32,446 bases of DNA from Hyphomicrobiales bacterium (GTDB lineage: Bacteria; Pseudomonadota; Alphaproteobacteria; Rhizobiales; Rhizobiaceae): assembly GCA_900472575.1 (NCBI GenBank), contig UCIV01000067.1, positions 1 to 32,446 of the forward strand, read 5' to 3'. The notes beneath the pieces were generated by a model. That model saw only the letters and a program-made list of their open reading frames with translations. It made no database searches and was not told where the DNA came from. The first letter of the stretch is position 1, and each line of letters begins with the position of its first letter. Position numbers and translations under genes: made by a program. This document shows positions 1 through 8,280 of the stretch, one piece after another.

Positions 1-14
1 CTTCACCTGCAGGG

Positions 15-566
15 CTATTTGTCTCTGCCGCCGGATTGCCTCTGCCGCTGGACGCTACCGGCTGACGTGTCGCGTGTCTCCTGCGTAGGGCTCCGCAATG
101 TTTGACGCCCTTCGCCGGTGTCCGCATCGCTGATAGACGGCGGATGGAGAAAGACCTCACGCTTCTCGCGTTCGCCCAAGGCCTCGACGTTCGCTTGCCA
201 GAATGCGTCAGCATCCATCGGGTCCATTTCCCATTCGCGACTATTGGCGATGTTGTCGTCCACTTTCGCCAGCCGTCTGCCACCTAACTCCAGATATCCC
301 ATCGCTGTATCGTAAGATGGTGTCTGCAAGCTATCGTTGGGCTGCGGGTCAAGATCTTCCGTCCTGCCCAGGATCTGCAGGAGCGAGTCGTGCTCGGGCT
401 TGCCGACGCTCACCTCAAGAAACCGATCTATGGTGCTCCTGGTTTCATGTCCGCCAGACGATGCGTTCACTGTGTGAAGAACGATCGCCTGACCTGTCGA
501 TGGATCGGTCTCGAGCGACCAGCTGTCTCCATTGGCGCTGAGCGAGAATGTTTTGCCGTCAGTCAT
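15..566 (-). CDS. Hypothetical protein, 183 aa
   Basis: The frame stays open upstream to 623, but the ATG at 566 is preferred because AAGGAAG lies about 8 bases upstream on the minus strand. The product begins MTDGKTFSLSANGDSWSLE, is acidic and soluble, and has no signal peptide or membrane segment. The first ~60 residues have a beta-rich look. The middle contains a run of acidic and tryptophan-bearing residues (SREWEMDPMDADAFW). The last ~40 residues are low-complexity, polar and probably disordered (SAGSVQRQRQSGGRDK). I do not recognise a family. It points away from the SDR operon end and stands alone in the window; genes may lie beyond position 1. Real-gene confidence rests on the start signal and protein-like composition. 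Confidence 0.6.
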   Translation of the reverse strand: MTDGKTFSLSANGDSWSLETDPSTGQAIVLHTVNASSGGHETRSTIDRFLEVSVGKPEHDSLLQILGRTEDLDPQPNDSLQTPSYDTAMGYLELGGRRLAKVDDNIANSREWEMDPMDADAFWQANVEALGEREKREVFLHPPSISDADTGEGRQTLRSPTQETRDTSAGSVQRQRQSGGRDK

Positions 567-979
567 ATTCCGGCTTCCTTGTCGGTGAGAGCGGCCCCAA
601 CAGGGTGCTGGGGACAAAAGCAACGCGGTGCTGCGCTTGACGCGCTTACATCCAACGGCAGCATGAAAGCGTTGGTTCGCCGCTCTTTCAGTCGTCTATG
701 AAGTGAGATCTACGGGAGGTGCAGCGGCACATAGGCTAAACAGCTCGGCGACATCGATTGTTCCGGTCGTCCGCTAGAGGAGCCGCTGCCCGCTGCACAG
801 CGGCAATCTAGGTTAGGCCGCTGCGACTGGTTAAGTGGTGCGACCCACCGTTGGTTGTGGGTAGCCAGAAAATATTTGCTTCGTCGAAAGCGCAATTTTT
901 CCGGCATCAGCGTCTTGCAGCTTGCAACGCGAGTAGAAGGCAGAGTTTCGGGAATGAGTTCGCGGTGCTGCTTAGAGGC
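567..979. other. Intergenic stretch without a recognisable gene
   Basis: No convincing gene is seen here; the plus-strand open frames over it are the reverse of minus-strand coding sequence or lack start signals. On the minus strand there is GGAAC at 764-760, 17 bases, then TGTT at 742-739, a weak match to the alphaproteobacterial general-stress promoter. It could serve the gene starting at 566 but lies about 170 bases upstream. Confidence 0.4.
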
Positions 980-1222
980 TCAATCGAACACTCCGATCCT
1001 GCCCACGCTGAAAACCACGATAGGCTCGCCTTCCTCGCCATCGACTGGATCGCCGTCCCGTCGCCAAACAACGACACCTGCGTGCTGGCGCGCCAGGTCT
1101 TCGGCTTCCTCGATCGCCCGTACTTCGTTGGTAGCTACTCGAGGCTCGAATACCCGGACGGCCCGCTTGCGATCGTCAAGGTCGAAGGCAACAATTTAGA
1201 TGGTGCTGAACGTCCCAGGCAT
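980..1222 (-). pseudogene. Small conserved-looking ORF (80 codons) broken by TAA at codon 9
   Basis: The minus strand reads ATG at 1222-1220 with AAGGAGAAATCG directly upstream, a strong ribosome site. It starts MPGTFSTI, then TAA at 1198-1196, and continues in the same frame as IVAFDLDDRKRAVRVFEPRV to a natural TGA at 982-980. The frame after the stop is clearly protein-like (later part GVVVWRRDGDPVDGEEGEP, end VFSVGRIGVFD) and has no good restart codon. It begins 12 bases after the SDR stop, so it is the second gene of that operon. The simplest reading is a nonsense mutation, for example of a tyrosine codon (TAT or TAC to TAA). Function unknown. A sequencing error at 1196 is the alternative. 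Confidence 0.6.
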
Positions 1223-1233
1223 TCGATTTCTCC

Positions 1234-1995
1234 TTATTGTGGGGGCTGGCCATTCGAGGCAGACATCCCACCATCCACCGGAAGATTTACCCCGGTTACA
1301 AACCGGGCATCTTCACTTGCCAGAAAGGCGATGACGGCTGCGACATCCTCGGGCTTCCCAGGACCTTCAAGCGCAAATCGCTCATTGAATTTGTCGATGA
1401 GCTTCCGATCGTCTACCATGTCTTCCGTCATCCCGGTCTTCGTGAAGCTCGGGCAAACGGCGTTCACCCTGATGCCATCTTTGCCGTGATCCATTGCCAT
1501 CGCCCTGGTCAGGTTGGTGACCGCACCCTTGGCCGCATTGTAAGCGGCCATTCCCCAGTCGCCGCCAGTTCCAGATACTGAACCCACGTGGATGATGGAG
1601 CCTTTGGATGTCTTGAGATGCGGGATGGCCGCCCGAGAGGCGTAGAAAACGCCGTCGAGATCGGTGGCCATGACCTTGCGCCAATCGTCCGTCGACAACG
1701 ATCCGACATCACCTTGGGTAACCACACCAGCGTTGTTGACCAGCACGTCCAGGCGGCCAAACTTCTCTAACGCCGCGAGGACGAGCTGATTGACATCCTC
1801 TTCGTTTGATACGTCGGCTTCAATCACGAGAACTTGGCTTTCAGGATACGGCTTCGCTACGTCTTCCAGCTTGGACTTCGTGCGGCCGACCAGAGCGACC
1901 TTCGCGCCTTCGTTCAAGAAGCGCTCGGCGGTCGCCTTGCCGATGCCCGAGCCAGCCCCAGTTACGACGACGACCTTGTCCACGAAACGCTGCAT
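1234..1995 (-). CDS. Short-chain dehydrogenase/reductase (SDR), classical type
   Basis: This 253-aa protein is a full-length classical SDR, an NAD(P)-dependent oxidoreductase of the cytosol. Visible motifs are the cofactor motif TGAGSGIG (residues 12-19), NNAG (87-90), and the catalytic Ser139, Tyr152 and Lys156 (YNAAK). The C-terminus has the usual GVNLPVDGGMSA pattern. The frame stays open to 2352, but the start at 1995 fits the family and has AAGGAGAA just upstream. A GGAAC-N17-CGTT element about 50 bases upstream suggests general-stress control. It is followed after 11 bases by a broken small gene. Substrate cannot be told; families of this type include glucose and 3-oxoacyl reductases. 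Confidence 0.9.
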   Translation of the reverse strand: MQRFVDKVVVVTGAGSGIGKATAERFLNEGAKVALVGRTKSKLEDVAKPYPESQVLVIEADVSNEEDVNQLVLAALEKFGRLDVLVNNAGVVTQGDVGSLSTDDWRKVMATDLDGVFYASRAAIPHLKTSKGSIIHVGSVSGTGGDWGMAAYNAAKGAVTNLTRAMAMDHGKDGIRVNAVCPSFTKTGMTEDMVDDRKLIDKFNERFALEGPGKPEDVAAVIAFLASEDARFVTGVNLPVDGGMSASNGQPPQ

Positions 1996-2045
1996 GGAAT
2001 TTTCTCCTTGGATTGCATTTGCCCTCCCATTCTCCCGGGGCATTG

Positions 2046-2071
2046 AACGGGTCGACCGCGAGGTATGTTCC
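2046..2071 (-). promoter_or_regulatory. EcfG-type (general stress sigma factor) promoter of the SDR
   Basis: Read on the minus strand: GGAAC at 2071-2067, 17 bases, CGTT at 2049-2046. This matches the known alphaproteobacterial EcfG/RpoE2 consensus GGAAC-N16/17-CGTT. It lies 51 bases upstream of the SDR ATG at 1995, giving a leader of about 40 bases. Sequence match is exact in both boxes; use in vivo is inferred. Confidence 0.65.
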
Positions 2072-2193
2072 AAGTGTGATGGTTCCGGGACTTCAGGACA
2101 GATGAAGGCGGCCGTCGTCAGAACCCGAAGATCACCTGCATCTTTTCGGAGGCTTGAGCGTTGGGCCTTTCCAGAAGGCAGGAGAGAAACGCA

Positions 2194-2487
2194 ATGAACC
2201 CACCCCCCGCTCAACAGACCAGCCCGCCGATGGGAGAGAACGCCGCCCTCGAGGAGGTACGCCGACTGCGCGCTGAGGTCGCCGATCTCAAGGAGAAGCT
2301 GGTTGCTATTCATAGCCAGTCCGATGTCGAGTTCACGCCTGAGAAAGAGCACGCCTGGCTCAGGATTGCCGCGACGATCGCCGTCACTTTTGCATTAGGA
2401 CAGTTGATCCGGGCGCTCAAGCTGCCTACTGCCACCGCCGTCGCGATCCCGATGATCAGCAACGAAGTCAACCGCCGTTTCCTATGA
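2194..2487 (+). CDS. Small membrane protein with N-terminal coiled coil, 97 aa
   Basis: ATG at 2194 follows AGGAGAG, with start MNPPPAQQTSPPMGENAALE. Residues ~18-36 form a short heptad-like helix (ALEEVRRLRAEVADLKEKL). Residues ~56-75 are a hydrophobic stretch (IAATIAVTFALGQLIRAL), and a second, weaker one may follow (TATAVAIPMI). The protein is probably a single-pass or hairpin inner-membrane protein with the coiled coil in the cytosol. It is transcribed divergently from the SDR and its stop overlaps the region just before the DUF2934 gene, so the two are likely co-transcribed. Function unknown. Confidence 0.65.
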   Translation: MNPPPAQQTSPPMGENAALEEVRRLRAEVADLKEKLVAIHSQSDVEFTPEKEHAWLRIAATIAVTFALGQLIRALKLPTATAVAIPMISNEVNRRFL

Positions 2488-2504
2488 GTTCAGGAGGACC
2501 TCAG

Positions 2505-2753
2505 ATGTCAGACGAAGATAGAATTCGTGAAGACGCTTACGCGCGCTGGGAGGCAGAGGGGCGGCCCGAGGGCCAGCAAGAACGCCATTGGCGGGAGGCG
2601 AGCGAAGCGCTCAAGAACACTGGCCTTCCACAAACCTGGTCGGCGGACCATGGTGGCGGTGTCGGGTCGTCCGCGGGCTCATCCAACGAGCAGACGGATG
2701 ATGGTATCAAGCCTCAGGACTTGAATTCGGAAAACGATCAGGGCGCTGGCTAA
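2505..2753 (+). CDS. DUF2934 family protein, 82 aa
   Basis: The N-terminal part, RIREDAYARWEAEGRPEGQ followed by ERHWREA, is the hallmark of DUF2934, a short helical domain common in Rhizobiales stress-associated small proteins. The start at 2505 (MSDEDRIRE) is chosen because AGGAGG sits at the right distance; an in-frame ATG at 2484 overlaps the previous gene's last codon. The C-terminal half is polar, Gly/Ser/Asp-rich and likely disordered. It follows the small membrane protein by 17 bases and is probably in the same transcript. Biochemical role is unknown for the family. Confidence 0.75.
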   Translation: MSDEDRIREDAYARWEAEGRPEGQQERHWREASEALKNTGLPQTWSADHGGGVGSSAGSSNEQTDDGIKPQDLNSENDQGAG

Positions 2754-3341
2754 ACTAGCGGTCCCTCGCTGACATCCGGTCGTTGATCCAGCGCCGCACG
2801 CCTAATCTCGATCATCATATCCGATGTAGTCGAAAAACTACACTTTTACAACCAGCCCATCCGCGACGCTCTACGGCACCGACTTTTCGTGCACCACAAG
2901 GTATGCGGCACCCACACAAACATCGGAAGGTGCCCTTATTAGCATTTGAGATGAGAGGGCAGGGGGCCGACTAAGCAAACCCAACCACGGGCCACCAAAT
3001 GCGATACCATTCCGCGACGTCTTACGTGGAAATGGGGGCGCGCAGCTGATCAACATGTAATTGTTTCAGCCCTTTGGGGTTTTACTCTTACCCAAACTAG
3101 CGCGTGCAGTCTTCTTCAATTCGAAATGGTAGCGATAAGCGCATATCGAAAATTTGTTGCTATCACTCAGCCGACACAAACATTTCTAGGATATCTGCTT
3201 TTGGGCGCCACTCTCTCAACGACTGCTCACCGGCACTAAACGTCATAATTTAATCGATAGTTCGCAGTCCACAAGGTCAAGACCCCTTGCAGGCTGCATT
3301 TATAGGTTAAGCTACCAACCAAAAAGTGATGAAGAAATCCG
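2754..3341. other. Intergenic region, no gene seen
   Basis: About 590 bases of comparatively AT-rich DNA between the DUF2934 gene and the importer promoter. Short open frames here lack ribosome sites and protein-like composition. It probably marks a boundary between two independently acquired blocks. Confidence 0.4.
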
Positions 3342-3375
3342 TTGACTCCACTCATGTCATAAGTCATATGTCAGA
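3342..3375 (+). promoter_or_regulatory. Importer operon promoter with GntR-type operator
   Basis: TTGACT at 3342-3347, a 17-base spacer and CATATG at 3365-3370 form a plausible sigma-70 promoter. Over the spacer end and the -10 lies TAAGTCATATGTCAGA (3360-3375), which matches 13 of 16 positions of the perfect palindrome found upstream of the GntR gene at 8304-8319. A further GTCAT half-site lies just upstream (3356-3360). Binding there would block polymerase, so repression by the GntR protein is inferred. Confidence 0.55.
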
Positions 3376-3458
3376 GGTATTGCACGGCGGCTCGGGAGGC
3401 TGCCATGCAAGGAGGATCTTCGCGGCGGGTGCCAGCGATGTTCAATTGGGAGGAATTG

Positions 3459-4271
3459 ATGATATCGAAATTGCTACGACGTACCTTTGTCGCTGCCGCT
3501 GTCATTGCCGCAGCATCCGGTTTTGCTACAACCTCTAACGCTCAAAGCGTTGCAGACATCGCCAAGAAGGGTACGGTCACCATCGGCGTGCTGACCGGCA
3601 TCCCACCTTATGACACTGTCGATGCCAGCGGTAACACTGATGGCTTTCTTGCGGACATGGCGAGGGACGTAGCAGCGGCGATGGGTGCCAAGCTACAGAT
3701 CGTTCCGGTCAATAATGCATCGCGCGCAGCGGCACTTGAGTCGGGCCGCGTCGATCTCTTGATCGCACAGATGACGGCGACGCCTGAAAGAGCCAAAACC
3801 TTCTTGATGACTAACCCCTATGGCGCCTATGAGATGCGTTTCATCGGCCTGAAGGGCACGAAGATTGAAAGACTTGAAGACCTCGCTGGTAAACGAGTGT
3901 CTGTCCCGAAGGGCAGCACCCAGGATGTGGCCGTCAGCGGATACGGAATAGAAGGGCTCGAGGTCGTTCGGTTCGATGACGATGCGCTGGCGATGCAGGC
4001 CCTTATTTCCGGTCAGGTCGATGCGACTGCCGCCGTCGCCACCGTTGCCCAGGATATCATCAAGAAGCGCAATCTGACTGACCTTGAGATTAAGGCCAAT
4101 GTGCCGATCTTCACGCTTTATTGGTCCATGGCGGTACGCAAGGACGCGACCGAACTTCACCAGTGGCTCAACAACTTCATCTATTATCAGGAAGTGACCG
4201 GTCGCATCGACGCGCTGCACCAGAAATGGGTAGGTGTACCCGTTCCAGGCGGAAAGCTTCCGACCTTCTGA
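3459..4271 (+). CDS. ABC transporter substrate-binding protein, family 3 (PAAT type)
   Basis: This 270-aa periplasmic binding protein belongs to the family-3 extracellular solute-binding proteins that serve polar amino acid type importers (PF00497). The start at 3459 (MISKLLRRTFVAAAVIAAA) follows GGGAGGA and gives a clean signal peptide ending near SNAQ (about residue 29). The mature part opens with the family pattern KGTVTIGVLTGIPPYDTVD and later shows GRVDLLIAQMTATPERAK, LAGKRVSVPKGSTQD and the C-terminal QKWVG. It is the first gene of the importer operon, followed by a stem-loop then permeases. Ligand is not readable. The catabolic genes downstream suggest a sugar-acid or modified-sugar ligand, not a plain amino acid, but that is inference. 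Confidence 0.9.
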   Translation: MISKLLRRTFVAAAVIAAASGFATTSNAQSVADIAKKGTVTIGVLTGIPPYDTVDASGNTDGFLADMARDVAAAMGAKLQIVPVNNASRAAALESGRVDLLIAQMTATPERAKTFLMTNPYGAYEMRFIGLKGTKIERLEDLAGKRVSVPKGSTQDVAVSGYGIEGLEVVRFDDDALAMQALISGQVDATAAVATVAQDIIKKRNLTDLEIKANVPIFTLYWSMAVRKDATELHQWLNNFIYYQEVTGRIDALHQKWVGVPVPGGKLPTF

Positions 4272-4290
4272 TCCTATCCCAGACTATCTG

Positions 4291-4348
4291 CGTGCCGCAT
4301 CCGCGAATGAATGCGGCATGCTCTCAAAACTCGACTTTGTAACGAGTT
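4291..4348 (+). terminator. Two stem-loops between binding-protein and permease genes
   Basis: The first hairpin has arms TGCCGCAT (4293-4300) and ATGCGGCA (4311-4318), extendable with a G-T pair and a C-G pair, and a 10-base loop. The second has arms AACTCG (4328-4333) and CGAGTT (4343-4348). Neither has a clear T-run. In ABC operons such structures usually protect the upstream mRNA or lower downstream expression, so the binding protein is made in excess. That role is inferred here. Confidence 0.5.
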
Positions 4349-4407
4349 GACCGTTCTGCCCGGCATGTTGCCTGAAGCGACATCCGGGAATCGGCAAGGA
4401 TTATCCT

Positions 4408-5127
4408 ATGGCATATTCAATGGACTTTGCTCCGGTCATCGCCCGGGCACCTGATCTTGTGTCCGGAGCGATCAACACCGTGGTTCTTTCGGCCGAGGCG
4501 ATCGCGATAGGCCTGACAATCGGGCTCTGCGTTGCGATTGCCCGTTTCAGCGGCCCGAACTGGTGCCGCTTCCTCGGAGCCTGTTATGTCGAGGGGTTTC
4601 GAAACACGCCTCTCTTGGTACAGCTCTTCCTCATCTATTTCGGCCTCCCTTACACGGGCATAAAGCTTGATGCCGATCAGGCTGCCATCTTCGCCGTGTC
4701 ACTCAATCTCGGCGCTTACTCCACGGAGATCTTTCGCGCTGGACTGGTTGCGATACCAAAGACGCAGATCCAGGCCGGGCTGGCACTTGGAATGTCGCAT
4801 ATCCAGGTCATGCGCTACGTGGTCCTGATCCCGGCTCTACGGATCATCTACCCGGCATTGACCGGCCAGCTGACGCTGACGCTTCTTGGAACCTCGATCG
4901 TTTCGGCAATCTCCGCCAAGGAACTGACCATGGCCGGTGCGACGATCGAATCGCAGAGCTTTCGCAGTCTCGAGACATTCCTTGTCGTCGCGGCAATCTA
5001 CATCTGCATCACTTTCGCCTTCCGCTTCGTCTACTGGCTGATCGGGCTTTGGCTCTTTCGCAGAAAAACGCCCACAGGTAGCGCCACGGCCGGATTGATG
5101 CTCGACATGCAGGAGACCAGGTCATGA
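4408..5127 (+). CDS. Amino acid type ABC transporter permease (HisM/GlnP family)
   Basis: This 239-aa inner-membrane permease has about five hydrophobic segments, starting at residues ~18-40. It carries the family signature EGFRNTPLLVQLFLIYFGLP (residues ~65-84). It also has the cytoplasmic EAA-type loop around KTQIQAGLALGMSHIQVM, which contacts the ATPase. AAGGA lies about 11 bases before the ATG. The gene overlaps the second permease by four bases (ATGA), indicating translational coupling. With the next gene it would form the heterodimeric channel. Length is normal for the family. Confidence 0.9.
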   Translation: MAYSMDFAPVIARAPDLVSGAINTVVLSAEAIAIGLTIGLCVAIARFSGPNWCRFLGACYVEGFRNTPLLVQLFLIYFGLPYTGIKLDADQAAIFAVSLNLGAYSTEIFRAGLVAIPKTQIQAGLALGMSHIQVMRYVVLIPALRIIYPALTGQLTLTLLGTSIVSAISAKELTMAGATIESQSFRSLETFLVVAAIYICITFAFRFVYWLIGLWLFRRKTPTGSATAGLMLDMQETRS

Positions 5128-5780
5128 TCCAGTCATACGGATGGCCAAGTGTCCAGTTCCTCATCCAGGGTCTCTGGTGGACCGTCGGTCTGTCGCTCGT
5201 TACCTTTGTCTGCGGCGGTGTTCTCGGCTTGATCTTTGCGCTCGGTCGATCGCTCGGACCTCGCTGGCTGCGGTTGCTGATTGCAGGTTACATTCAGCTG
5301 GTGCAGGCAACACCGCTGCTCATCCTGCTGTTCCTGGCCTTTTACGGCCTCAGCTTCCTCGGCTTCTTCTTCCCGCCCTTTGCGGCGGCTGCGATCTCGC
5401 TCACTCTCTACACCACGGCCTTCCTGGCCGATATCTGGCGCGGCTGCATCGAGGCGATTCCCAAGGCTCAGTGGGAAGCATCGGATTCACTGGCCCTTAC
5501 CGGCGGGCAAACGCTCCGCTACGTGATCCTGCCGCAGGCCTTGCGTATCGCGCTCGGCCCAACCGTCGGCTTCATGGTGCAGGTGGTCAAGAATACCTCG
5601 GTGACGGCGCTGATCGGCTTCGTCGAACTCACTAGGGCCGGACAGTTGCTCAACAACATGACCTTCCAGCCCTTCCACGTCTTTCTCACAGTCGCGCTGA
5701 TGTATTTCGCGCTTTGTTATCCGCTCTCACTGTGGAGCGAGAAATTAAAGGAGCAGAAAAGTGCAAGCCTTGCGCATTGA
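5124..5780 (+). CDS. Amino acid type ABC transporter permease, second subunit
   Basis: The 218-aa product is the partner permease: hydrophobic segments from residue ~13, the motif IQLVQATPLLILLFLAFYGL (about 53-72), and the EAA-loop AIPKAQWEASDSLALTGGQT. It then has a typical VKNTSVTALIGFVELTRAG stretch. The ATG lies within the stop of the first permease (ATGA overlap). The 3' end overlaps the ATPase gene start by 20 bases. The tight overlaps show one operon. Confidence 0.9.
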   Translation: MIQSYGWPSVQFLIQGLWWTVGLSLVTFVCGGVLGLIFALGRSLGPRWLRLLIAGYIQLVQATPLLILLFLAFYGLSFLGFFFPPFAAAAISLTLYTTAFLADIWRGCIEAIPKAQWEASDSLALTGGQTLRYVILPQALRIALGPTVGFMVQVVKNTSVTALIGFVELTRAGQLLNNMTFQPFHVFLTVALMYFALCYPLSLWSEKLKEQKSASLAH

Positions 5781-6492
5781 CAACCTCCAGAAATCCTTCG
5801 GCGCACTCAGCGTGCTCAAGGGCGTTGACCTGACAGTCAACAACGGCGAGACCGTCGCAGTGATCGGTCGATCCGGTTCCGGCAAGAGCACCATGCTTCG
5901 GTGCATCAACGGGCTGGAGCCGTTCAACAGCGGCTCGATAGAGGTGGTGGGGCATCGGCTCGATGGCACCAACAAGCGCCTCAGGGACCTTCGCAAGGAG
6001 GTCGGCATGGTATTCCAGAGCTACAATCTCTTCCCGCACCTGACCGTCTCAGAAAACATCAAACTGGCGCCTCGCGTCGTCAAGAATGTACCCCGCGCGG
6101 AACAGGACGCATTGGTTCAGGAAGTCCTGACAAAGGTGGGGCTTCGTGAGAAAGCGGACTCCTATCCGGATGAGCTCTCCGGCGGCCAGCAACAACGCGC
6201 CGCAATTGCGCGCTCGCTTGCGATGAAGCCGAAGGTGATGCTGTTCGACGAGGTGACTTCCGCACTCGATCCGGAATTGACCGGAGAAGTGCTGAAGACG
6301 ATCGCCGAGTTGGCGAAGACCGGCATGACCATGATCCTCGTCACTCATGAGATGGGTTTTGCCCGCCGCGTCGCCAGCCACACGGTATTCATGCACGAGG
6401 GCCGAGCCTGGGAGGCCGGTCCTTCGGAAGAGATTTTTACCAATCCCCAAACGCCCGAGCTCAGGGCCTTCATCGCGTCCGACGTGAAGTAG
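5761..6492 (+). CDS. ABC transporter ATP-binding protein (GlnQ/HisP type)
   Basis: This 243-aa ATPase powers the importer. Motifs are Walker A GRSGSGKS (36-43), Q-loop VFQSYNLFPH (84-93), signature LSGGQQQR (139-146), Walker B VMLFDE (159-164) with catalytic Glu164, and the switch His196 (VTHEMGF). The start is GTG at 5761, with AAAGGAG about 6 bases upstream, inside the end of the permease gene. Nothing is missing, so the transporter should be functional. Confidence 0.92.
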   Translation: MQALRIDNLQKSFGALSVLKGVDLTVNNGETVAVIGRSGSGKSTMLRCINGLEPFNSGSIEVVGHRLDGTNKRLRDLRKEVGMVFQSYNLFPHLTVSENIKLAPRVVKNVPRAEQDALVQEVLTKVGLREKADSYPDELSGGQQQRAAIARSLAMKPKVMLFDEVTSALDPELTGEVLKTIAELAKTGMTMILVTHEMGFARRVASHTVFMHEGRAWEAGPSEEIFTNPQTPELRAFIASDVK

Positions 6493-6537
6493 CGGTCATT
6501 CCGCTCATTCCAACAATTACTGTAAGAGGAGAATGCA

Positions 6538-7347
6538 GTGCCAGTCGTAGAGAATTTGAAACTCGCAGAAAAGATGCGCAATGGCGAACCGGTCTTCGGT
6601 TCAACCTTCTATACCGGTTCGACAACCGCAATCGAAGTTGCCGGAAACTGGGGGCTGGATTTCGCCTTCATCGATGCGGAACACACGCCGGTGAACATTG
6701 ATGCCCAGATGGAAAAGCTGGTGATGGCGGCGCTGCTTTCCGGGATTGCCCCGCTGGTGCGTGTCCGCGGCACCAATGAATGGGATATTCGCAAGTCGCT
6801 GGAAATCGGCGCGACTGGTGTGATCGTGCCGCAGGTCAATACCGCGGAACAGGCCCGAGCAATCGTTCGTGCAGCGAAATTTCCTCCCTATGGCCGCCGC
6901 GGTGGCGATGCCTCCTGCCGGTCGGCAGGGTTTGCGGGGCCGGGTTATCAGTGGTCGGCTTATATGGAGCGCGAGAACGCCAACAAGCTCGTCATCCCGA
7001 TGGCGGAAAGCTACGAGTTTTTCGACAATATCGACGAGATTCTCGAAGTCGAAGGCATCGACGTCATCAACTTCGGTCCGGCCGACTATTCCATTTCGCG
7101 GCGAATCTCCATCGACTATTCGATGTCGCATCCCGAGGTGGACGAAAAGCTCTCCGAGCTCATCGAAAAATGCCACGCGCGGGACATCAAGGTCATGGCG
7201 CCCTGCATTCCTCCGATCGCGGAAAATGTCACTGCCCTGAAAAAAAAGGGCGTCGACATGATCATCATGGGTAATGACGTGATGTTTCTGAACGAGGGCA
7301 ACAAGCGCTCCCGCGAAGCGATCGATGCTTCCACCAAGTCTGCCTGA
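6538..7347 (+). CDS. HpcH/HpaI family aldolase
   Basis: This 269-aa protein is a class II (metal-dependent) aldolase of the HpcH/HpaI/GarL family. The family reversibly cleaves 2-keto-3-deoxy-type acids to pyruvate and an aldehyde. Visible landmarks are His49 in DAEHTPVN, an arginine in LVRVRG (75-77), the stretch VPQVNTAEQARAIVRAAKFP, and predicted metal ligands Glu157 (PMAESYEFF) and Asp183 (FGPADYS). The start is GTG at 6538 with AGAGGAGAA upstream; the nearby ATG at 6532 is in another frame. It sits 45 bases after the ATPase gene, so transport and cleavage are probably co-expressed. The exact substrate is unknown. Confidence 0.88.
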   Translation: MPVVENLKLAEKMRNGEPVFGSTFYTGSTTAIEVAGNWGLDFAFIDAEHTPVNIDAQMEKLVMAALLSGIAPLVRVRGTNEWDIRKSLEIGATGVIVPQVNTAEQARAIVRAAKFPPYGRRGGDASCRSAGFAGPGYQWSAYMERENANKLVIPMAESYEFFDNIDEILEVEGIDVINFGPADYSISRRISIDYSMSHPEVDEKLSELIEKCHARDIKVMAPCIPPIAENVTALKKKGVDMIIMGNDVMFLNEGNKRSREAIDASTKSA

Positions 7348-7368
7348 CAGATCCAAGGAGAAATTCAC

Positions 7369-8187
7369 ATGTCAGATATCTTCAGCGTTTCCGGCCGTGT
7401 CGCGGTTGTCACTGGTGGCCTTGGTCAGCTTGGCACGCAGTTTTCCAAATCGCTTGCGCAAGCTGGAGCAAAGGTGGCGATCTATAGCCGCCGACCGTTT
7501 TCCAGGGGGCAGATTGCCGAGAAATTTCCCGGTCTTGAAGACAATATCCGTGTCTATGAGGCCAGCGTCACCGACAAGGCGCAGCTCGAGGCTGCCACGA
7601 AGCAGTTGATCGCCGATTGGGGAGTGCCGCATATCCTGGTCAACAATGCCGGAATAGATTCCAAGCCGGATGGTTCCGCCGAACAGAACGCGCCTTTCGA
7701 AGTCTATCCCCAGAAGTATTGGGACGACATCATCGAAACCAACCTAACCGGCGTCATGCTCACCAGCCAGGTTGTCGGTAGCCACATGGCGGCCGAGGGC
7801 AGGGGGTCTATCATCAATGTCGGATCGATCTACGGTCTCGTCTCGCCCAACCAGGCACTCTATGCCTATCGCGAAAAGCGTGATGGCGTGCCCTTCATCA
7901 AGGCGATTTCTTACGCGGCCTCCAAATCGGGCCTTGTCAACCTCACCCGCTATCTCGGCACCTACTGGGGGGAGAAAAAGGTGCGCGTAAACCTGATCTC
8001 CTTCGGTGGCGTGAAAACGGCGAGCTTCGACAAGGAGTTTATTGACAATTTTCTGGAGCGCGTGCCGATGCGCCGGCAGGCCGAGATTGACGAGTATAAC
8101 GGCGTTATCCGTTTCCTGGCCTCAGACGCCTCGACCTATATGACGGGCTCGAATGTGGTCGTGGATGGCGGATTTACTGCATGGTAA
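7369..8187 (+). CDS. SDR family oxidoreductase of the catabolic cluster
   Basis: A 272-aa SDR with TGGLGQLG as cofactor motif (15-22), NNAG (92-95), catalytic Ser153, Tyr182 and Lys186 (SYAASKSG), and C-terminal MTGSNVVVDGG. It has a longer than usual segment between the Ser and Tyr (VSPNQALYAYREKRDGVPF). That insertion resembles SDRs of the PtmA/gluconate 5-dehydrogenase type, from memory of the families. AAGGAGAAATTCAC precedes the ATG. It follows the aldolase by 21 bases. It most likely oxidises a hydroxyl of the imported compound or an intermediate; direction and substrate are not visible. Confidence 0.88.
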   Translation: MSDIFSVSGRVAVVTGGLGQLGTQFSKSLAQAGAKVAIYSRRPFSRGQIAEKFPGLEDNIRVYEASVTDKAQLEAATKQLIADWGVPHILVNNAGIDSKPDGSAEQNAPFEVYPQKYWDDIIETNLTGVMLTSQVVGSHMAAEGRGSIINVGSIYGLVSPNQALYAYREKRDGVPFIKAISYAASKSGLVNLTRYLGTYWGEKKVRVNLISFGGVKTASFDKEFIDNFLERVPMRRQAEIDEYNGVIRFLASDASTYMTGSNVVVDGGFTAW

Positions 8188-8280
8188 TCTGACAGGCTTC
8201 CCGGGCGGTTGTCGAAATGAGGTAGATGACTGTCGCCTTCGGCAACCATAGGCTTCAATGTTTCGCTGGTGCAACACAGA

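Noticed and set aside
851..1489. 212-codon plus-strand frame
   Set aside because: It overlaps the SDR and the broken small gene on the other strand, which have clear motifs and ribosome sites.
5686..7368. Long minus-strand frames under the ATPase and aldolase genes
   Set aside because: Shadows of well-supported plus-strand genes with no start signals of their own.
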